Source: Streptomyces halstedii | Lineage (GTDB): Bacteria > Actinomycetota > Actinomycetes > Streptomycetales > Streptomycetaceae | DNA: 64,000 bases | Direction: 5' to 3' | Assembly (NCBI GenBank): GCA_000720535.1 | Contig: JOAZ01000008.1 | Location: 124,001 to 188,000, forward strand | Part shown: positions 8,892 to 18,010 of the stretch, in pieces | Layout of the letters: the number at the start of each line of letters is the position of its first letter | How positions within the stretch are numbered: position 1 is the first letter of the stretch | Notes under the pieces: generated by a model | What the model was told of the DNA's origin: nothing | What the model saw: the letters and a program-made list of their open reading frames with translations, nothing else | Databases searched by the model: none | Position numbers and translations under genes: made by a program

Positions 8892-10419
8892 TCACCAGGG
8901 TGCCCTCCTCGATCTGGTAGTCGAGGGGCAGCGAGAGCGCGCGCATGGCCGCGACCATCCCCGTGTTGTGCGCCTGGGTGACGGCGTACACGCTCTCGCA
9001 GCCGGCCTCGACGGCCAGGGCCACCAGCCTGCCGAGGAGTTCGGAACCGATACCGCGGCGCTGCCAGTCGTCCTCGACGAGCAGGGCGACCTCGGTCTCG
9101 TCGCCGTCCCAGAGCAGGTGGCCGAGGGCCACCAGCCTGCCGGAGGCCGTCTGCACGGCGAGCGTACGGCCGAAGCGCGGGCTCAGCAGATGGTCCAGAT
9201 ACCGGTCCGCGTCCCGCACCGGGCCGTGGTAGCGCAGGCCGAGGGTCCGCTCGGAGCAGCGGTCGTGCATGGCGCGGGCGGCGGTGAGGTCGTCCTGGTC
9301 GGCCCGCCGGACCGTGATCTCGTTGCCCTCGGGGAGGGTGAGCACGGACGCGCCGCGCGGAACGCGCGGACCGAGCCGGGCGTCCAGCTCGACGAGGGCG
9401 CGGGCACGGGCGAACTCGGTCGGCGTGAACGGCAGATACGGCCGCTCCACGGTGATGACTCCGCCCGACGGGTCACGCAGCCGCATCACCGTCTCGTGCA
9501 GGACGCCTTCCACGGGCGCGCCTTCCCCGGTGACGCCTCCGGAACCGGAGCCCGGCACGGCGGGGAGCGAGCGGGCGGGCAGCGAGTGGATGGTGCACCG
9601 TCCGAGAAGCTGGCGCAGGGCGAGCGGGAGTTCGGCCGCGTCGAGGGCCGTGCGCGTGGCCAGGCCGAGCACGCGGGTGGGGGTGTCCACCAGGTCGTGG
9701 GCGTCCGCGCGCTCGATCCACGTGGAGGTGCCGCCGGCCGCGGAGATCTCCCGGGTGAGCTGCCGGGCCGTCAGGGACTCCGGCACGCGTAGCAGGAACT
9801 CGTCGACCGTGCCCTGTGCCAGAGGGTGTGTCTGCAGGGTGAGGATGTCGATCCGGTGCCTGGCCAGCGTGGTGCAGAGAACGGCCAAGGCGCCGGGTGC
9901 GTCCCGCACCGTGGTCCGCATCCGCCACAGCACCGTCTCCCCTGCCCTCCTCTCGGTCTCCTTCCCGGTCTCCCTCTCGGTCTTCTCGCCGGTCTGCCCC
10001 GCGGCCTTCTCCGGGGTCTCTTCCGCGGTCTCCGCTGCGGTCGTCTCCGTGGTCTCCTCGGTACGGGCGGTGGGGTTCGCGGCATCCATGGCAGAGGCAC
10101 CTGCCCATGAGGGCCCTGCACCGGAAGCCCCTGCACCGGAAGACTCTGCACCGGAAGCCCCTGCACCTGCGGCTTCCGAATATGGGCCCGGAGGCGGGGC
10201 GTGGCTGTGCCGTCGTGCCCACCAGGTGTGGAACGCCGCGGTGGCGACCAGGGCCACCGCCGAGGCGATCAGCAGATAGGTGCCTTCGGGCTGGTGCCCG
10301 ATCAGGTTGGCGATCGCGTCGGCCACCGCCACCGCGGTGAAGAGTGCGGCCAGCTCGATCAGGTCCCTCCGCCAGTGGTGCGGGTGGCGGGCGCTCTTCG
10401 CGGATGTCACATCAGTCAT
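8785..10419 (-). CDS. Membrane-anchored ACT domain-GNAT acetyltransferase fusion
   Basis: A 544-residue multidomain protein. Two hydrophobic segments near residues 20-70 (LIELAALFTAVAVADAI; YLLIASAVALVATAAF) suggest an N-terminal hairpin anchor. A linker follows, made of Ala/Ser/Gly-rich repeats and then a Glu/Thr/Lys-rich stretch (to about 155). An ACT domain (about 160-235, RTTVRDAPGALAVLC) comes next, and a GNAT domain (about 366-515, with acetyl-CoA loop WQRRGIGSELLGRL). Such ACT-GNAT proteins resemble amino-acid-sensing protein acetyltransferases of actinomycetes, but the membrane anchor is unusual. The start at 10419 has GAGG only 2 bases upstream; GTG 10410 is an alternative with better spacing. 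The C terminus overlaps the convergent gene. Confidence 0.8.
   Translation of the reverse strand: MTDVTSAKSARHPHHWRRDLIELAALFTAVAVADAIANLIGHQPEGTYLLIASAVALVATAAFHTWWARRHSHAPPPGPYSEAAGAGASGAESSGAGASGAGPSWAGASAMDAANPTARTEETTETTAAETAEETPEKAAGQTGEKTERETGKETERRAGETVLWRMRTTVRDAPGALAVLCTTLARHRIDILTLQTHPLAQGTVDEFLLRVPESLTARQLTREISAAGGTSTWIERADAHDLVDTPTRVLGLATRTALDAAELPLALRQLLGRCTIHSLPARSLPAVPGSGSGGVTGEGAPVEGVLHETVMRLRDPSGGVITVERPYLPFTPTEFARARALVELDARLGPRVPRGASVLTLPEGNEITVRRADQDDLTAARAMHDRCSERTLGLRYHGPVRDADRYLDHLLSPRFGRTLAVQTASGRLVALGHLLWDGDETEVALLVEDDWQRRGIGSELLGRLVALAVEAGCESVYAVTQAHNTGMVAAMRALSLPLDYQIEEGTLVITARLAVSPAPAESRPAPEAPSGYGRTEEPPRLVR
10116..10167. repeat. 15-bp tandem repeat inside the acetyltransferase linker
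   Basis: CTGCACCGGAAGCCC recurs at 10116-10130, 10131-10145 (last three bases ACT) and 10146-10160, with a partial fourth copy. The period is a multiple of three, so it encodes a five-residue Gly/Ala/Ser repeat in the linker of the ACT-GNAT protein. Copy-number change would alter linker length without frameshift. Confidence 0.7.
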
Positions 10420-10780
10420 GTCCTCACTGTGACCCAGGGGTGTTGCCTCACCGCGAACGCACTGTGACTGATGGGTTACGTGTGGATCTGGCCCCTCAGC
10501 ACCCTTTTGCCCACCGCCCCGAGGCGGCCCCCTGCCCGCCCCGCACCCTCCGCCTCCGTCGCACTGATACCCACCCGCAGGCCCCGCCCCCTGCCCTGTG
10601 TCACCTGTCGCCCCGTACGCCGGTCGCCCTGTACGCCCGTCGCCCCGTACGCCCGACGCCCTGCGTGGCCGGTGTCCCGCGTGGCCGGTGTCCTGCGCGC
10701 GCCTTGGTGCACGAGTCGCCGGTGCCGCCGGGGCGCCGACGCCCCGCTCCGTCGCGCTTCCGACTCCTGACTCCTTCCTC
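10420..10780. other. Intergenic region with GC-rich minisatellite
   Basis: This 361-base gap separates two same-strand genes. The half near 10420-10500 is less GC-biased and should hold the promoter of the ACT-GNAT gene. The rest contains a tandem repeat (10607-10702). I see no convincing gene on either strand. Confidence 0.5.
10607..10702. repeat. 16-bp tandem repeat array
   Basis: Three near-identical 16-bp units, GTCGCCCYGTACGCCS, occupy 10607-10622, 10623-10638 and 10639-10654. Three diverged 16-bp units of the type GGTGTCCYGCGTGGCC follow to about 10702. Nothing indicates CRISPR: the repeats are contiguous with no spacers. It is probably a slippage minisatellite in non-coding DNA. Confidence 0.7.
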
Positions 10781-13507
10781 TCAACTCGCGGTGTCGGTAC
10801 CGGTGCTGACCCCGGCCCCCGACGCCGACCCCGGCCCGGCCTCCGCCTCCCAGGCGGCCAGCAGCCGGGCAGCCTGCCGGACCAGCTGGGTGGAGCCTCC
10901 CCGGGCGGCCGTCTCCGCGAGACCGGGTATCGGACCACCGGCTGTCGGGCCGCACTGTTCCGCGCACTCGGCGGCCACCGCCAATATGCCGCCCAGCGCG
11001 CGTGGCGCACGCTCGTACGCGAGGAGGCTCGGCAGCGCGGCCGACAGGACTTCGAGCACCGTCCGGTACGCACCGGTGGTCGCGGCCGTCCGGGCCGCGT
11101 CGGCCAGTCGGTTCACCTTTGTCAGGTCGTGATCGATGAGCACCGCCAGCTCCCGGCCGAGCAGAGCCGGGTCCAGACGGTCCTGGGCGGCGAGTATCAG
11201 CAGAGCGTCCACCGAGGACAGCCGGTCGTCGGGATGACGCGACCCGAGCCCGTAGGCCAAGGCCAGGTGAAGGGCTTCACCACCCGGGGGGCCACCGGCC
11301 TCGACGAGACCGGGAAGCGCCCACGCCCCGCCCCGCATCCCCTCGTCCGTGCCGTGCAGCAGGGTGGGCATCAGCCAGGCGGCCACGGCCTCGCTGTCCT
11401 GAGGGAGCACCGCCGACCAGGGTCCTGAGCGCCCAGGAGTCCAGTGGTAGCAGGGACTCAGTCGCGGGTGGTGGGAGCGGCCCAGCCACTGGAAGGCGCG
11501 GGGGAACTCCGTCGCCAGGAAGGGGTGTTCGCCCGTGGACAACAGGACCCAGCGCTCACCCGGTGCCCCGCGGTCGTACCAGTCGCCGGAGGTGGGAAGG
11601 TGGCTGTCGAGTCCGTGCGGCCACACGCGGGCCACGGGTTCGTCCGCGCGCAACCAGGCCGCCAGCCGGTCGCCCTCCTCCGTGCCGAGCAGGGCGGCCT
11701 CCACCGCCTCCGCCTCGGTGCCGGAGCGTCGGACGCGCAGCAGCGCCTGCGCGAAGTCGGCGGGTCCGGGCCGGGCGTCGAGGTGCCGGTACGTCCGCAG
11801 CCGTTCGACGAGCTCGGCCGGCTCCAGTGCCCCCGTGTGCCAGGTGGGCGTCGCCAGCAGGAAAGGAAGCTGTCCCGTCGGCAGGAGGGCGGCGGCTTCC
11901 CACACCCGCGCGTACAGCACGCCGTTCAGTGCGGCGTGGGCGCAGGTCCCCGTCGCCGCCCGCCGGGTACGCCCCTTCTTCACGGGCCCGCCGGAGATCC
12001 GACCCAGCAGTGCCGCCGCGACGACGTCGAGGCCTCCCGGGTCGGCGGCGAACCACCGGTCCACCCGGTCCTGTGGCTGATCGTCGAGCCACCACACTCC
12101 GGCGAGCGCCTCACGCAGCGCCTCCGTCAGGGCCGTACGGTCCGTGCGGGCGTGGCGGACCAGACCGTCGAGTGCCCGCTCGAAGGAGGGCGCCTCACGG
12201 CTCCGTGACTTGATCAGTGCGCTCACCTCCTCCACGAGCTCCGCCACCGTCGAGGCGGCGGCACCCAGAGGACGCGGCTCGGGCACGGGTGGCAGCGTCT
12301 CCTCGTACGGGGCCGAGGGCTCCTCGTCGGCCAGCAGATCCCCGAACAGGTCGCGGGCGGCCGCCCGGTGCATCGGGCCCAGCCGTCCCGCCGCGAACGC
12401 GAGATCCTCACGCAACGCCGGCGTCGAGCCCGGCAGGTGACGGGCGACCAGTTTGAGCGCGCGCCCTCGGACGTCCATGTCCTCATGGCCGAATGCCTCG
12501 GCGATGACCGGCAGCAGTTGTCCGGCGGTGGCACCGTCCCGTCGCAGCGCCGCACCGAGCAGGGCCAGCTGAGCCCGCACCAGCTTCTTCTCCGTACGGA
12601 ACAGGACCGAGGCCGAGACGTCCGCGAGAGCGTGGGTGCTCAGCGCACCCCGCGCGTCGAGTCGGACGAGCACCTGCTGGGCGTGCCCCGCGATGGCGGA
12701 GACACCGTCCGAGGCCATGGCGATCCAGTCGGCGACGCGATCGGCCTCCTCGTCCTCCGTCAGCTCCAGCGCACGCACCATGGTGAGAGAGAACCGCAGA
12801 TCACCTGGCTTTCCACCGCGCAGCAGCCGACTCACCGACCGGTCGGTCAATGCACGGCGCTCCAGCACGCCTTCGCCCGCCAGGGCCGCCAGCGCGGTCG
12901 GCCAGTCGTCGGCCATGTCCGCCCTGTCGTACCAGAAGAGACCCGGGGGCGGTTCGGTTCCCTCGAACAGCGCGGTAGCCAGGGTCGCGACATGAGGTTC
13001 GGCCCGCAGGACGTCCACCAGGCGGCTCCGTCCCTTGCCCTGCCAACGGGCGGAGTTGACCGAGGTGACCCACCCTCCCACCAGCCCGTCCGTCACCGGG
13101 AGGGGGCACTGTGCGATGCGCACCAACTCCTGGATCAGGCGGTAGTCGGACTCGGTCGATGCCGACGGGCGTGCCGCCAGCCGGTGCGCGAGATCACCGA
13201 GCCAGGCGGGGTCCCGGTCCGCCAGTACGTCGAGGAGCAACGCGTACGGTGTACCCGACCAGTCCCGCAGGTCCTGGCCGCCGATCCAGGCGGCGCACGC
13301 GGCCGCTCCCGTATGGCATCCGGCGCCGGCCACGAGCAGAGCGTGCCGGACCGTGGCGCGCTCCGACCACCCCCAGCCCCGTGCCTCCTTGCGCAGTGAC
13401 TTCAGCTCCGCGAGGGCCTCTTTGCGCGCGGCCCGGTCCATGTCGGCCAGCGCACGCACGGCCTCTTCCTTCCGGCCCGCCCGAACGGCGGTGAGGAGCT
13501 TGCTCAT
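10781..13507 (-). CDS. DUF6493 family helical-repeat protein
   Basis: A 908-residue, strongly alpha-helical protein rich in Ala/Leu/Arg. Its N terminus (MSKLLTAVRAGRKEEAVRAL) and HEAT-like repetitive helices match the DUF6493 group of actinobacteria. There are no transmembrane segments or catalytic motif I recognise; the last 20 residues are Gly/Ser/Thr-rich. Its ATG (13507) overlaps the TGA of the upstream SWIM zinc-finger gene (ATGA), so the two are made together and probably act together. The function is unknown; a scaffold or substrate-recognition role is a guess from the repeat architecture. Confidence 0.82.
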   Translation of the reverse strand: MSKLLTAVRAGRKEEAVRALADMDRAARKEALAELKSLRKEARGWGWSERATVRHALLVAGAGCHTGAAACAAWIGGQDLRDWSGTPYALLLDVLADRDPAWLGDLAHRLAARPSASTESDYRLIQELVRIAQCPLPVTDGLVGGWVTSVNSARWQGKGRSRLVDVLRAEPHVATLATALFEGTEPPPGLFWYDRADMADDWPTALAALAGEGVLERRALTDRSVSRLLRGGKPGDLRFSLTMVRALELTEDEEADRVADWIAMASDGVSAIAGHAQQVLVRLDARGALSTHALADVSASVLFRTEKKLVRAQLALLGAALRRDGATAGQLLPVIAEAFGHEDMDVRGRALKLVARHLPGSTPALREDLAFAAGRLGPMHRAAARDLFGDLLADEEPSAPYEETLPPVPEPRPLGAAASTVAELVEEVSALIKSRSREAPSFERALDGLVRHARTDRTALTEALREALAGVWWLDDQPQDRVDRWFAADPGGLDVVAAALLGRISGGPVKKGRTRRAATGTCAHAALNGVLYARVWEAAALLPTGQLPFLLATPTWHTGALEPAELVERLRTYRHLDARPGPADFAQALLRVRRSGTEAEAVEAALLGTEEGDRLAAWLRADEPVARVWPHGLDSHLPTSGDWYDRGAPGERWVLLSTGEHPFLATEFPRAFQWLGRSHHPRLSPCYHWTPGRSGPWSAVLPQDSEAVAAWLMPTLLHGTDEGMRGGAWALPGLVEAGGPPGGEALHLALAYGLGSRHPDDRLSSVDALLILAAQDRLDPALLGRELAVLIDHDLTKVNRLADAARTAATTGAYRTVLEVLSAALPSLLAYERAPRALGGILAVAAECAEQCGPTAGGPIPGLAETAARGGSTQLVRQAARLLAAWEAEAGPGSASGAGVSTGTDTAS

Positions 13508-14880
13508 CGCGCACCCCCGGTGACCGCCGCGCCACGACGGACCATGCGCACGGCCAGGGCGTGTTTGCAGGGGCCCCGGCGGCCGCGGTAGTCGGCCCAC
13601 CACTGGCAGGTGCAGCTGAGGGTCCCCTCCCCGTCCCGGACCCGATAGCGGCGTTCACCGGAGGAGACGAGGGCCGTCGCCCCGTCGATCACGACCGCCC
13701 CCGCACCGGCGAGCCCGCGCGCCGCGACCAGGCGCGGGTTGTGCCGCTCTGCCCGCCGCGCGTCGTAGGGCAGCTCCCGATGGAAGTACGCCGCGACCGC
13801 GAGGTCGTAGCCCACCCGCCCGGCCGTCCCCAGCCGGGTGAGTGCCGCACGCACCCGCTCCACCGTCAGGCCGGCCTGCTCGGCCAGATCGGCAGGCTCG
13901 ATCCGCGGCTCCCAGGCCAGCAGTACCGACACCAACTCGGCGTCCGACGCGGCGTCGTCCGTGGCCAGTGCCTCCAGCACCCTGCCCTCGCCCGAGAACC
14001 CGCGCGACGCCTCGGGAGACAAGGTGAGCGTCAGCCGCATGCCCGGCAGCACCACCTCCCAGGCGCTCGCCGAGGCCGTGCCGTCGGCCACCGGCCCGTA
14101 CACCCGCAGTGCCCTCGCGTGGCGAAGCACCCGCTGGAGGGCGGCCAGCCGCTCCGGTCCGGGCAGGCAGACCGCGCCCGCCACGGGCCGAGTGGTCGGC
14201 CGCAGGGCCTTCCCCGTGGGTACGACCCACCGGGCGCCCCTGGACGCGTTGCCCGACGTGCGAGGCAGCGTGCGCAGGAACCGCACGGCCTCGTCGGCCG
14301 GAAGCTCCGCCCGCAGGTCGAATCCTGCCGAGACCACCTGAGCCTCGGCGAAACCCCGCAGCCAGCGGTCCGGGAGCGGCACCTTCTTCTCCACCAACGG
14401 GCCGTCCATGGTGGTGACGGCCATCTCGTCGGGCCCCACCCGCAGATGCAACGGATCATCGGCCGTTATCCGTGACAGCGCCTCACGGAGCGGATGGTTG
14501 ATGTCCACGTTCGTCGTCCCGTGGTCCGTCCCGCCGCCGTCGAGGCCTTCGCTCAGCACGTCGAGGCGCGCGTACACCCCGCAGCAGCCGGAGAACGACT
14601 CGAAGCGCAGCCGGTCGCCGTTGCCCGTCACCACTGGGTCCAGGGAGGAGGCCGGTGTCTGCCGGTAATAGCGCGCGGACGCGACATCGGCGACGGCGAG
14701 GAGTCCACGTGCGGCGATGCCCGGAGACGTGAGGAATCCGGTGAAGAACCGGGGATGCGCCTCGGCACCGCGAGGCGTCAGCCCACCTGCGGTCTCCAGA
14801 CCGAGCAACTGGCCTCCGGCCCCCGAGGTTTCCAGGGCGGACGCGCGTGAGTAGGCCAAAGCCTGTACGGATCGGGTCAT
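13504..14880 (-). CDS. SWIM zinc-finger protein
   Basis: A 458-residue protein ending in a SWIM zinc finger (about 418-440): a CTCQW pair of cysteines followed by GPCKHALAV, the CxC...CxH arrangement used for nucleic-acid or protein binding. The preceding 400 residues form no catalytic domain I recognise; ERVRAALTRLGTAGRVGYDL near 340-370 looks like a winged helix. The start at 14880 (MTRSVQALAYSR) matches where the protein-like composition begins; the open frame extends further upstream without similarity. It is the first gene of a coupled pair with the DUF6493 gene. In Streptomyces these two commonly travel together, sometimes near MoxR/VWA genes, which are absent here. Confidence 0.85.
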   Translation of the reverse strand: MTRSVQALAYSRASALETSGAGGQLLGLETAGGLTPRGAEAHPRFFTGFLTSPGIAARGLLAVADVASARYYRQTPASSLDPVVTGNGDRLRFESFSGCCGVYARLDVLSEGLDGGGTDHGTTNVDINHPLREALSRITADDPLHLRVGPDEMAVTTMDGPLVEKKVPLPDRWLRGFAEAQVVSAGFDLRAELPADEAVRFLRTLPRTSGNASRGARWVVPTGKALRPTTRPVAGAVCLPGPERLAALQRVLRHARALRVYGPVADGTASASAWEVVLPGMRLTLTLSPEASRGFSGEGRVLEALATDDAASDAELVSVLLAWEPRIEPADLAEQAGLTVERVRAALTRLGTAGRVGYDLAVAAYFHRELPYDARRAERHNPRLVAARGLAGAGAVVIDGATALVSSGERRYRVRDGEGTLSCTCQWWADYRGRRGPCKHALAVRMVRRGAAVTGGAR

Positions 14881-15197
14881 GGAAAAGACCGTAGGACCCA
14901 CCACTGACAACGGCTTCGGACGACGGGGCCAAAGCCGTGCCGCACCGCCCCCTCCACCGCCCGGAAACCGCCTGCGGACCTCCGTCTGACACGGATGCGC
15001 CCCCGGCCACGCCCCATCCGCACCCTTTGTGCTCCCGCGTACCCCCACTTGCTGCGCGATGCGCCCCGGTCGCAGGACCCGACGAAGCGGGACCGGGGCT
15101 CTCTACGCGGAGTCGCACCGTCAGTTCCGGCCCCGGCTCCAGGTGTTGACCCGCCCGTAGAGCTGCGACGTCTCCGTCGGTGATGTGTTCGCCCTGG
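14881..15197. other. Intergenic region with no recognisable gene
   Basis: This 317-base gap lies between two same-strand genes, the SWIM gene reading away from it and the MocR gene ending at its right edge. It should hold the promoter of the SWIM/DUF6493 pair near 14885-14930. Short open frames here are Pro/Arg-rich composition artefacts. I see no clear terminator or repeat. Confidence 0.4.
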
Positions 15198-16727
15198 TCA
15201 GGTGCCCGTACGGACGCCTGACCCCGTGCGCGGCGCCTCGGAGAGCAGTCGGATTCCGCGGGTGATCTCGGCCGGCGCCAGGTGCGCGTACCCGAGGACC
15301 AGAGAAACCGTTCCGTCGCCGGACCCATACGCCCCGGACCCGTCCGCCCCGCTCCTGGCCGTGAGGCCCGACGCCGCCATCACGCAGTCACGGAGCGGGC
15401 GAAGCGCGAGGCCGGCGGCGGCCGCGCGACGCAGGAGATCCGCCTCCGGACCGAACCGTTGGGGCAGGCGGGCGATGATGTGCAGCCCGGCCGCGATCCC
15501 GCTGACCTCGGTCCCGGGAAAATACTCGGTCAGGGCCGCGGCCAGAGCGTCCCGGCGCTCCCGGTAGAGCCGCTGGCAGCGCCGCAGCTGACGGTCGTAG
15601 CCACCCCGGCGGATGAAGTCGGCGAGCACCGCCTGATCCACCGCGGGGTTGCCCAGGTCCATCGTCCGCTTGCGGTCGACGATCTCCTCGGTCATCGACG
15701 CGGGGGCGATCAGCCAGCCCAGTCGCAGTCCGGGCGCCAGCGACTTGCTCACCGACCCGGTGTACACGACGTGTTCCGGGTCCAGGCCCTGCAACGCCCC
15801 CACCGGCTCCCTGTCGTACCGGAAGTCCCCGTCGTAGTCGTCCTCCATGATCACACCGGAGGTGTCGCGGGCCCAGTCGAGCAGTCGGCCACGCCGCTCG
15901 GCGGAGTACGCGATTCCGGTGGGAAACTGGTGGGCGGGCGTGGTGACCAGGGCGCGCACGCCGGAGTGGAACAGCGGCGCGAGTGCCAGCCCTTCACCGT
16001 CCAGCGGGAGCGGTGTGGTCCGCAGGCCGGCCGAAGCGAACAGAGAGGCGTGCTGAGGGCTACCAGGGTCCTCCACCCCGACCGTGTCCACGCCATGGCC
16101 CCGCAGCACGAACCCGAACAACGTCGTCGCCTGTGCCACCCCCGAACACACCACCAGCCGCTCGGGGTCCGCCACCACACCGCGGCGCCGGGTCAGCAGA
16201 CCCGCCAGTGCCTCACGCAGTTCCGGCAGGCCGCGAGGGTCGGGGTACCCGAGGGAAGCGTGCGGCAGCCGGGCCAGCACCGCACGCTGCGTGGCCGCCC
16301 ACGCGCCGCGAGGGAAGAGGGAGAGGTCCGGAGTGCCGGGCCGGAAGTCCACCTGTGCGCCCGGCGCACGCGGAGCCCGGTCACGCGCCGGTGTCTGGGC
16401 GGAGGGGCGCACCGCGTCACTCACCCAGGTACCCGCGCCCCGGCCGCTGCGCAGATAGCCCTCGGCCGTCAACTGCTCGTAGGCCTCGGTCACCAGCCCA
16501 CGTGACACCCCTAGATCGGCGGCCAGTTCACGACTCGCCGGGAGCCGCGTCCCCGCCCGCAGCCGGCCCGACCGTACCGCCTCGCGCAGCGCCGACCGGA
16601 GCGCACGCCCGCGCTGACGCGCGGGTGCCGAAGCGGCCGGCAGCAGCAGTTCCCAGGCGGGGCGCACGGGCGCGCGCTCCCCCTGCGTGTCGGCACCGGC
16701 ATGCGGATTGGTCCCCGAAGACGTCAT
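15198..16727 (-). CDS. MocR-type regulator (GntR HTH + PLP aminotransferase fold)
   Basis: A 509-residue MocR/PdxR protein. A GntR winged helix (about 45-105; RLPASRELAADLGVSRGLV) is joined to a fold-type-I aminotransferase domain (about 130-500) with YPDPRGLPELREALA, the MEDDYDGDFRYD aspartate motif and the PLP lysine in SVSKSLAPGLRLGW. Such proteins use PLP or a PLP-amino-acid adduct as effector. The divergent neighbour, 47 bases away, is an EamA exporter, so it probably controls export of an amino acid or vitamin B6-related metabolite. A short Gly/Ser/Ala insertion (TARSGADGSGAYGSGDGT) near 465-482 looks like linker expansion. Confidence 0.9.
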   Translation of the reverse strand: MTSSGTNPHAGADTQGERAPVRPAWELLLPAASAPARQRGRALRSALREAVRSGRLRAGTRLPASRELAADLGVSRGLVTEAYEQLTAEGYLRSGRGAGTWVSDAVRPSAQTPARDRAPRAPGAQVDFRPGTPDLSLFPRGAWAATQRAVLARLPHASLGYPDPRGLPELREALAGLLTRRRGVVADPERLVVCSGVAQATTLFGFVLRGHGVDTVGVEDPGSPQHASLFASAGLRTTPLPLDGEGLALAPLFHSGVRALVTTPAHQFPTGIAYSAERRGRLLDWARDTSGVIMEDDYDGDFRYDREPVGALQGLDPEHVVYTGSVSKSLAPGLRLGWLIAPASMTEEIVDRKRTMDLGNPAVDQAVLADFIRRGGYDRQLRRCQRLYRERRDALAAALTEYFPGTEVSGIAAGLHIIARLPQRFGPEADLLRRAAAAGLALRPLRDCVMAASGLTARSGADGSGAYGSGDGTVSLVLGYAHLAPAEITRGIRLLSEAPRTGSGVRTGT

Positions 16728-16774
16728 GGAAGTGGACCTTAAACCGGTCCGCCGACCGCCCTAGCGTCGCCTCC
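16728..16774. promoter_or_regulatory. Divergent promoter region, mocR-type / EamA
   Basis: The 47-base gap must contain both promoters and probably the MocR sites. It contains GGTCCGCCGACCGCC (16747-16761), with short half-sites of the GGTCC/CGACC kind, and CTAGCGT as a candidate -10 for the exporter at about 16761-16767. Confidence 0.4.
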
Positions 16775-17719
16775 ATGAACGCCACTCCGCTCCGTGGGGC
16801 CCTGCTCGCGGCCCTCGCCTGCACCCTGGTCGGTGCCTCCTTCACCGCGAACAGCGTCCTCGGCGACTACCCGTACGCGGGAGGCCAGGCGCTGCGCTAC
16901 GGCCTCGCGGCACTGCTGCTCCTTCCCCTGCTGCACTCCCGGGACGGATCGCATCCGGCGCTGCTGCGCACGCTCACCGGGCGGCAGTGGGCCCGCCTCG
17001 CCGCGCTCGCCGCCATCGGCATGGTCGGCTTCAACCTGGCCGTCCTGGCGGCGGAACGCTCGGCGGAACCGGCCGTCCCCGGAGTGTTCGTCGGATGCGC
17101 CCCCATCGTGGTGGGCGTCCTGGTCCCTCTGCTGGACGGACGCCGCCCCTCACCGACCGTGCTGTACGCCGCCGGTCTCGTCGCCGCCGGAGCGTTCACC
17201 GTTCAAGGGTGGGGGCGGGCCGACCTCCCGGGCATCGTGTTCTCGGCAGGGGCTCTCGCCGGCGAGGTCGGCTTCGCGGTCCTGGCGGTCCCCGTGCTGC
17301 GCCCGCTCGGCCCGAAACTGCTGTCGGCGACGGTCTGCGCCGTCGCCGCCGCGGAATCGGTCCTTCTCGGCGTACTGCTCGACGGTCACGGCTTCCTGCG
17401 TATGCCCACAGGGCAGGAGGCACTGGCCCTGCTGTGGCAGGCGGCGGTGGTCACGGTGATCGGCTTCGTCTGCTGGTACAGCGGAATGCGGCAGATCGGT
17501 GCCGAGCGCGCCACCTTGTTCTCCGGGCTGATCCCGGTCTCCGCCGCCCTCACCGCGCCCCTGGCCGGAACCGGGACGTACGGAGTGGCCCAGGGCGCCG
17601 GCAGCCTCCTTGTGGGGGTGGGCGTGGCGCTCGGTTCGGGCGTGCTGAGGCGTCGCCGTCCGGTACCGGTACCCGGGTCCGCGACGCGTGAGGGCCTCGC
17701 CCCGCGCGGTACCGCGTGA
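16775..17719 (+). CDS. EamA/DMT family transporter
   Basis: A 314-residue integral membrane protein with about ten hydrophobic helices arranged as two EamA repeats (roughly 5-140 and 150-290), as in the drug/metabolite transporter superfamily. Conserved features include the first-repeat stretch LRYGLAALLLLPLL and the second-repeat ATLFSGLIPVSAALTAPL. The last 25 residues are a charged cytoplasmic tail. It is divergent from the MocR gene, so probably induced when that regulator senses its PLP-linked ligand. The substrate is not predictable from sequence. Confidence 0.85.
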   Translation: MNATPLRGALLAALACTLVGASFTANSVLGDYPYAGGQALRYGLAALLLLPLLHSRDGSHPALLRTLTGRQWARLAALAAIGMVGFNLAVLAAERSAEPAVPGVFVGCAPIVVGVLVPLLDGRRPSPTVLYAAGLVAAGAFTVQGWGRADLPGIVFSAGALAGEVGFAVLAVPVLRPLGPKLLSATVCAVAAAESVLLGVLLDGHGFLRMPTGQEALALLWQAAVVTVIGFVCWYSGMRQIGAERATLFSGLIPVSAALTAPLAGTGTYGVAQGAGSLLVGVGVALGSGVLRRRRPVPVPGSATREGLAPRGTA

Positions 17720-17834
17720 CGCCCGATCCCGTGTGACAGCGTCAACCGGACGCCGGACGTGACCCGTTCGTGCCATGACGGGGCGGGGCCCGGCCCGGCC
17801 GCGAACGAGCGCGTGGTGGCCCTGTCACCCCGGT

Positions 17835-17861
17835 GGGCCGTGTCACTTGGGGCCGTGTCAC
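17835..17861. repeat. Short direct repeat upstream of the sigma factor
   Basis: GGGCCGTGTCAC occurs at 17835-17846 and again at 17850-17861 (15-base period) in the 291-base gap between the EamA gene and the ECF sigma factor. It could be a duplicated regulator half-site or simple slippage. The rest of the gap holds nothing recognisable. Confidence 0.4.
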
Positions 17862-18010
17862 CTGGGGGCGGTTCGTCCGACCGCGCCGGGACCAGGCGCC
17901 GGAGGGCTGTGCTGCTCGTGGCCAGCAGAGGGCAGCCACCCGTGCAAGTACCGGGCGGGTTCCGGCGATTCCCGCTGGACACGGTTCGGCACGTGGGCTG
18001 GGATGGAACG

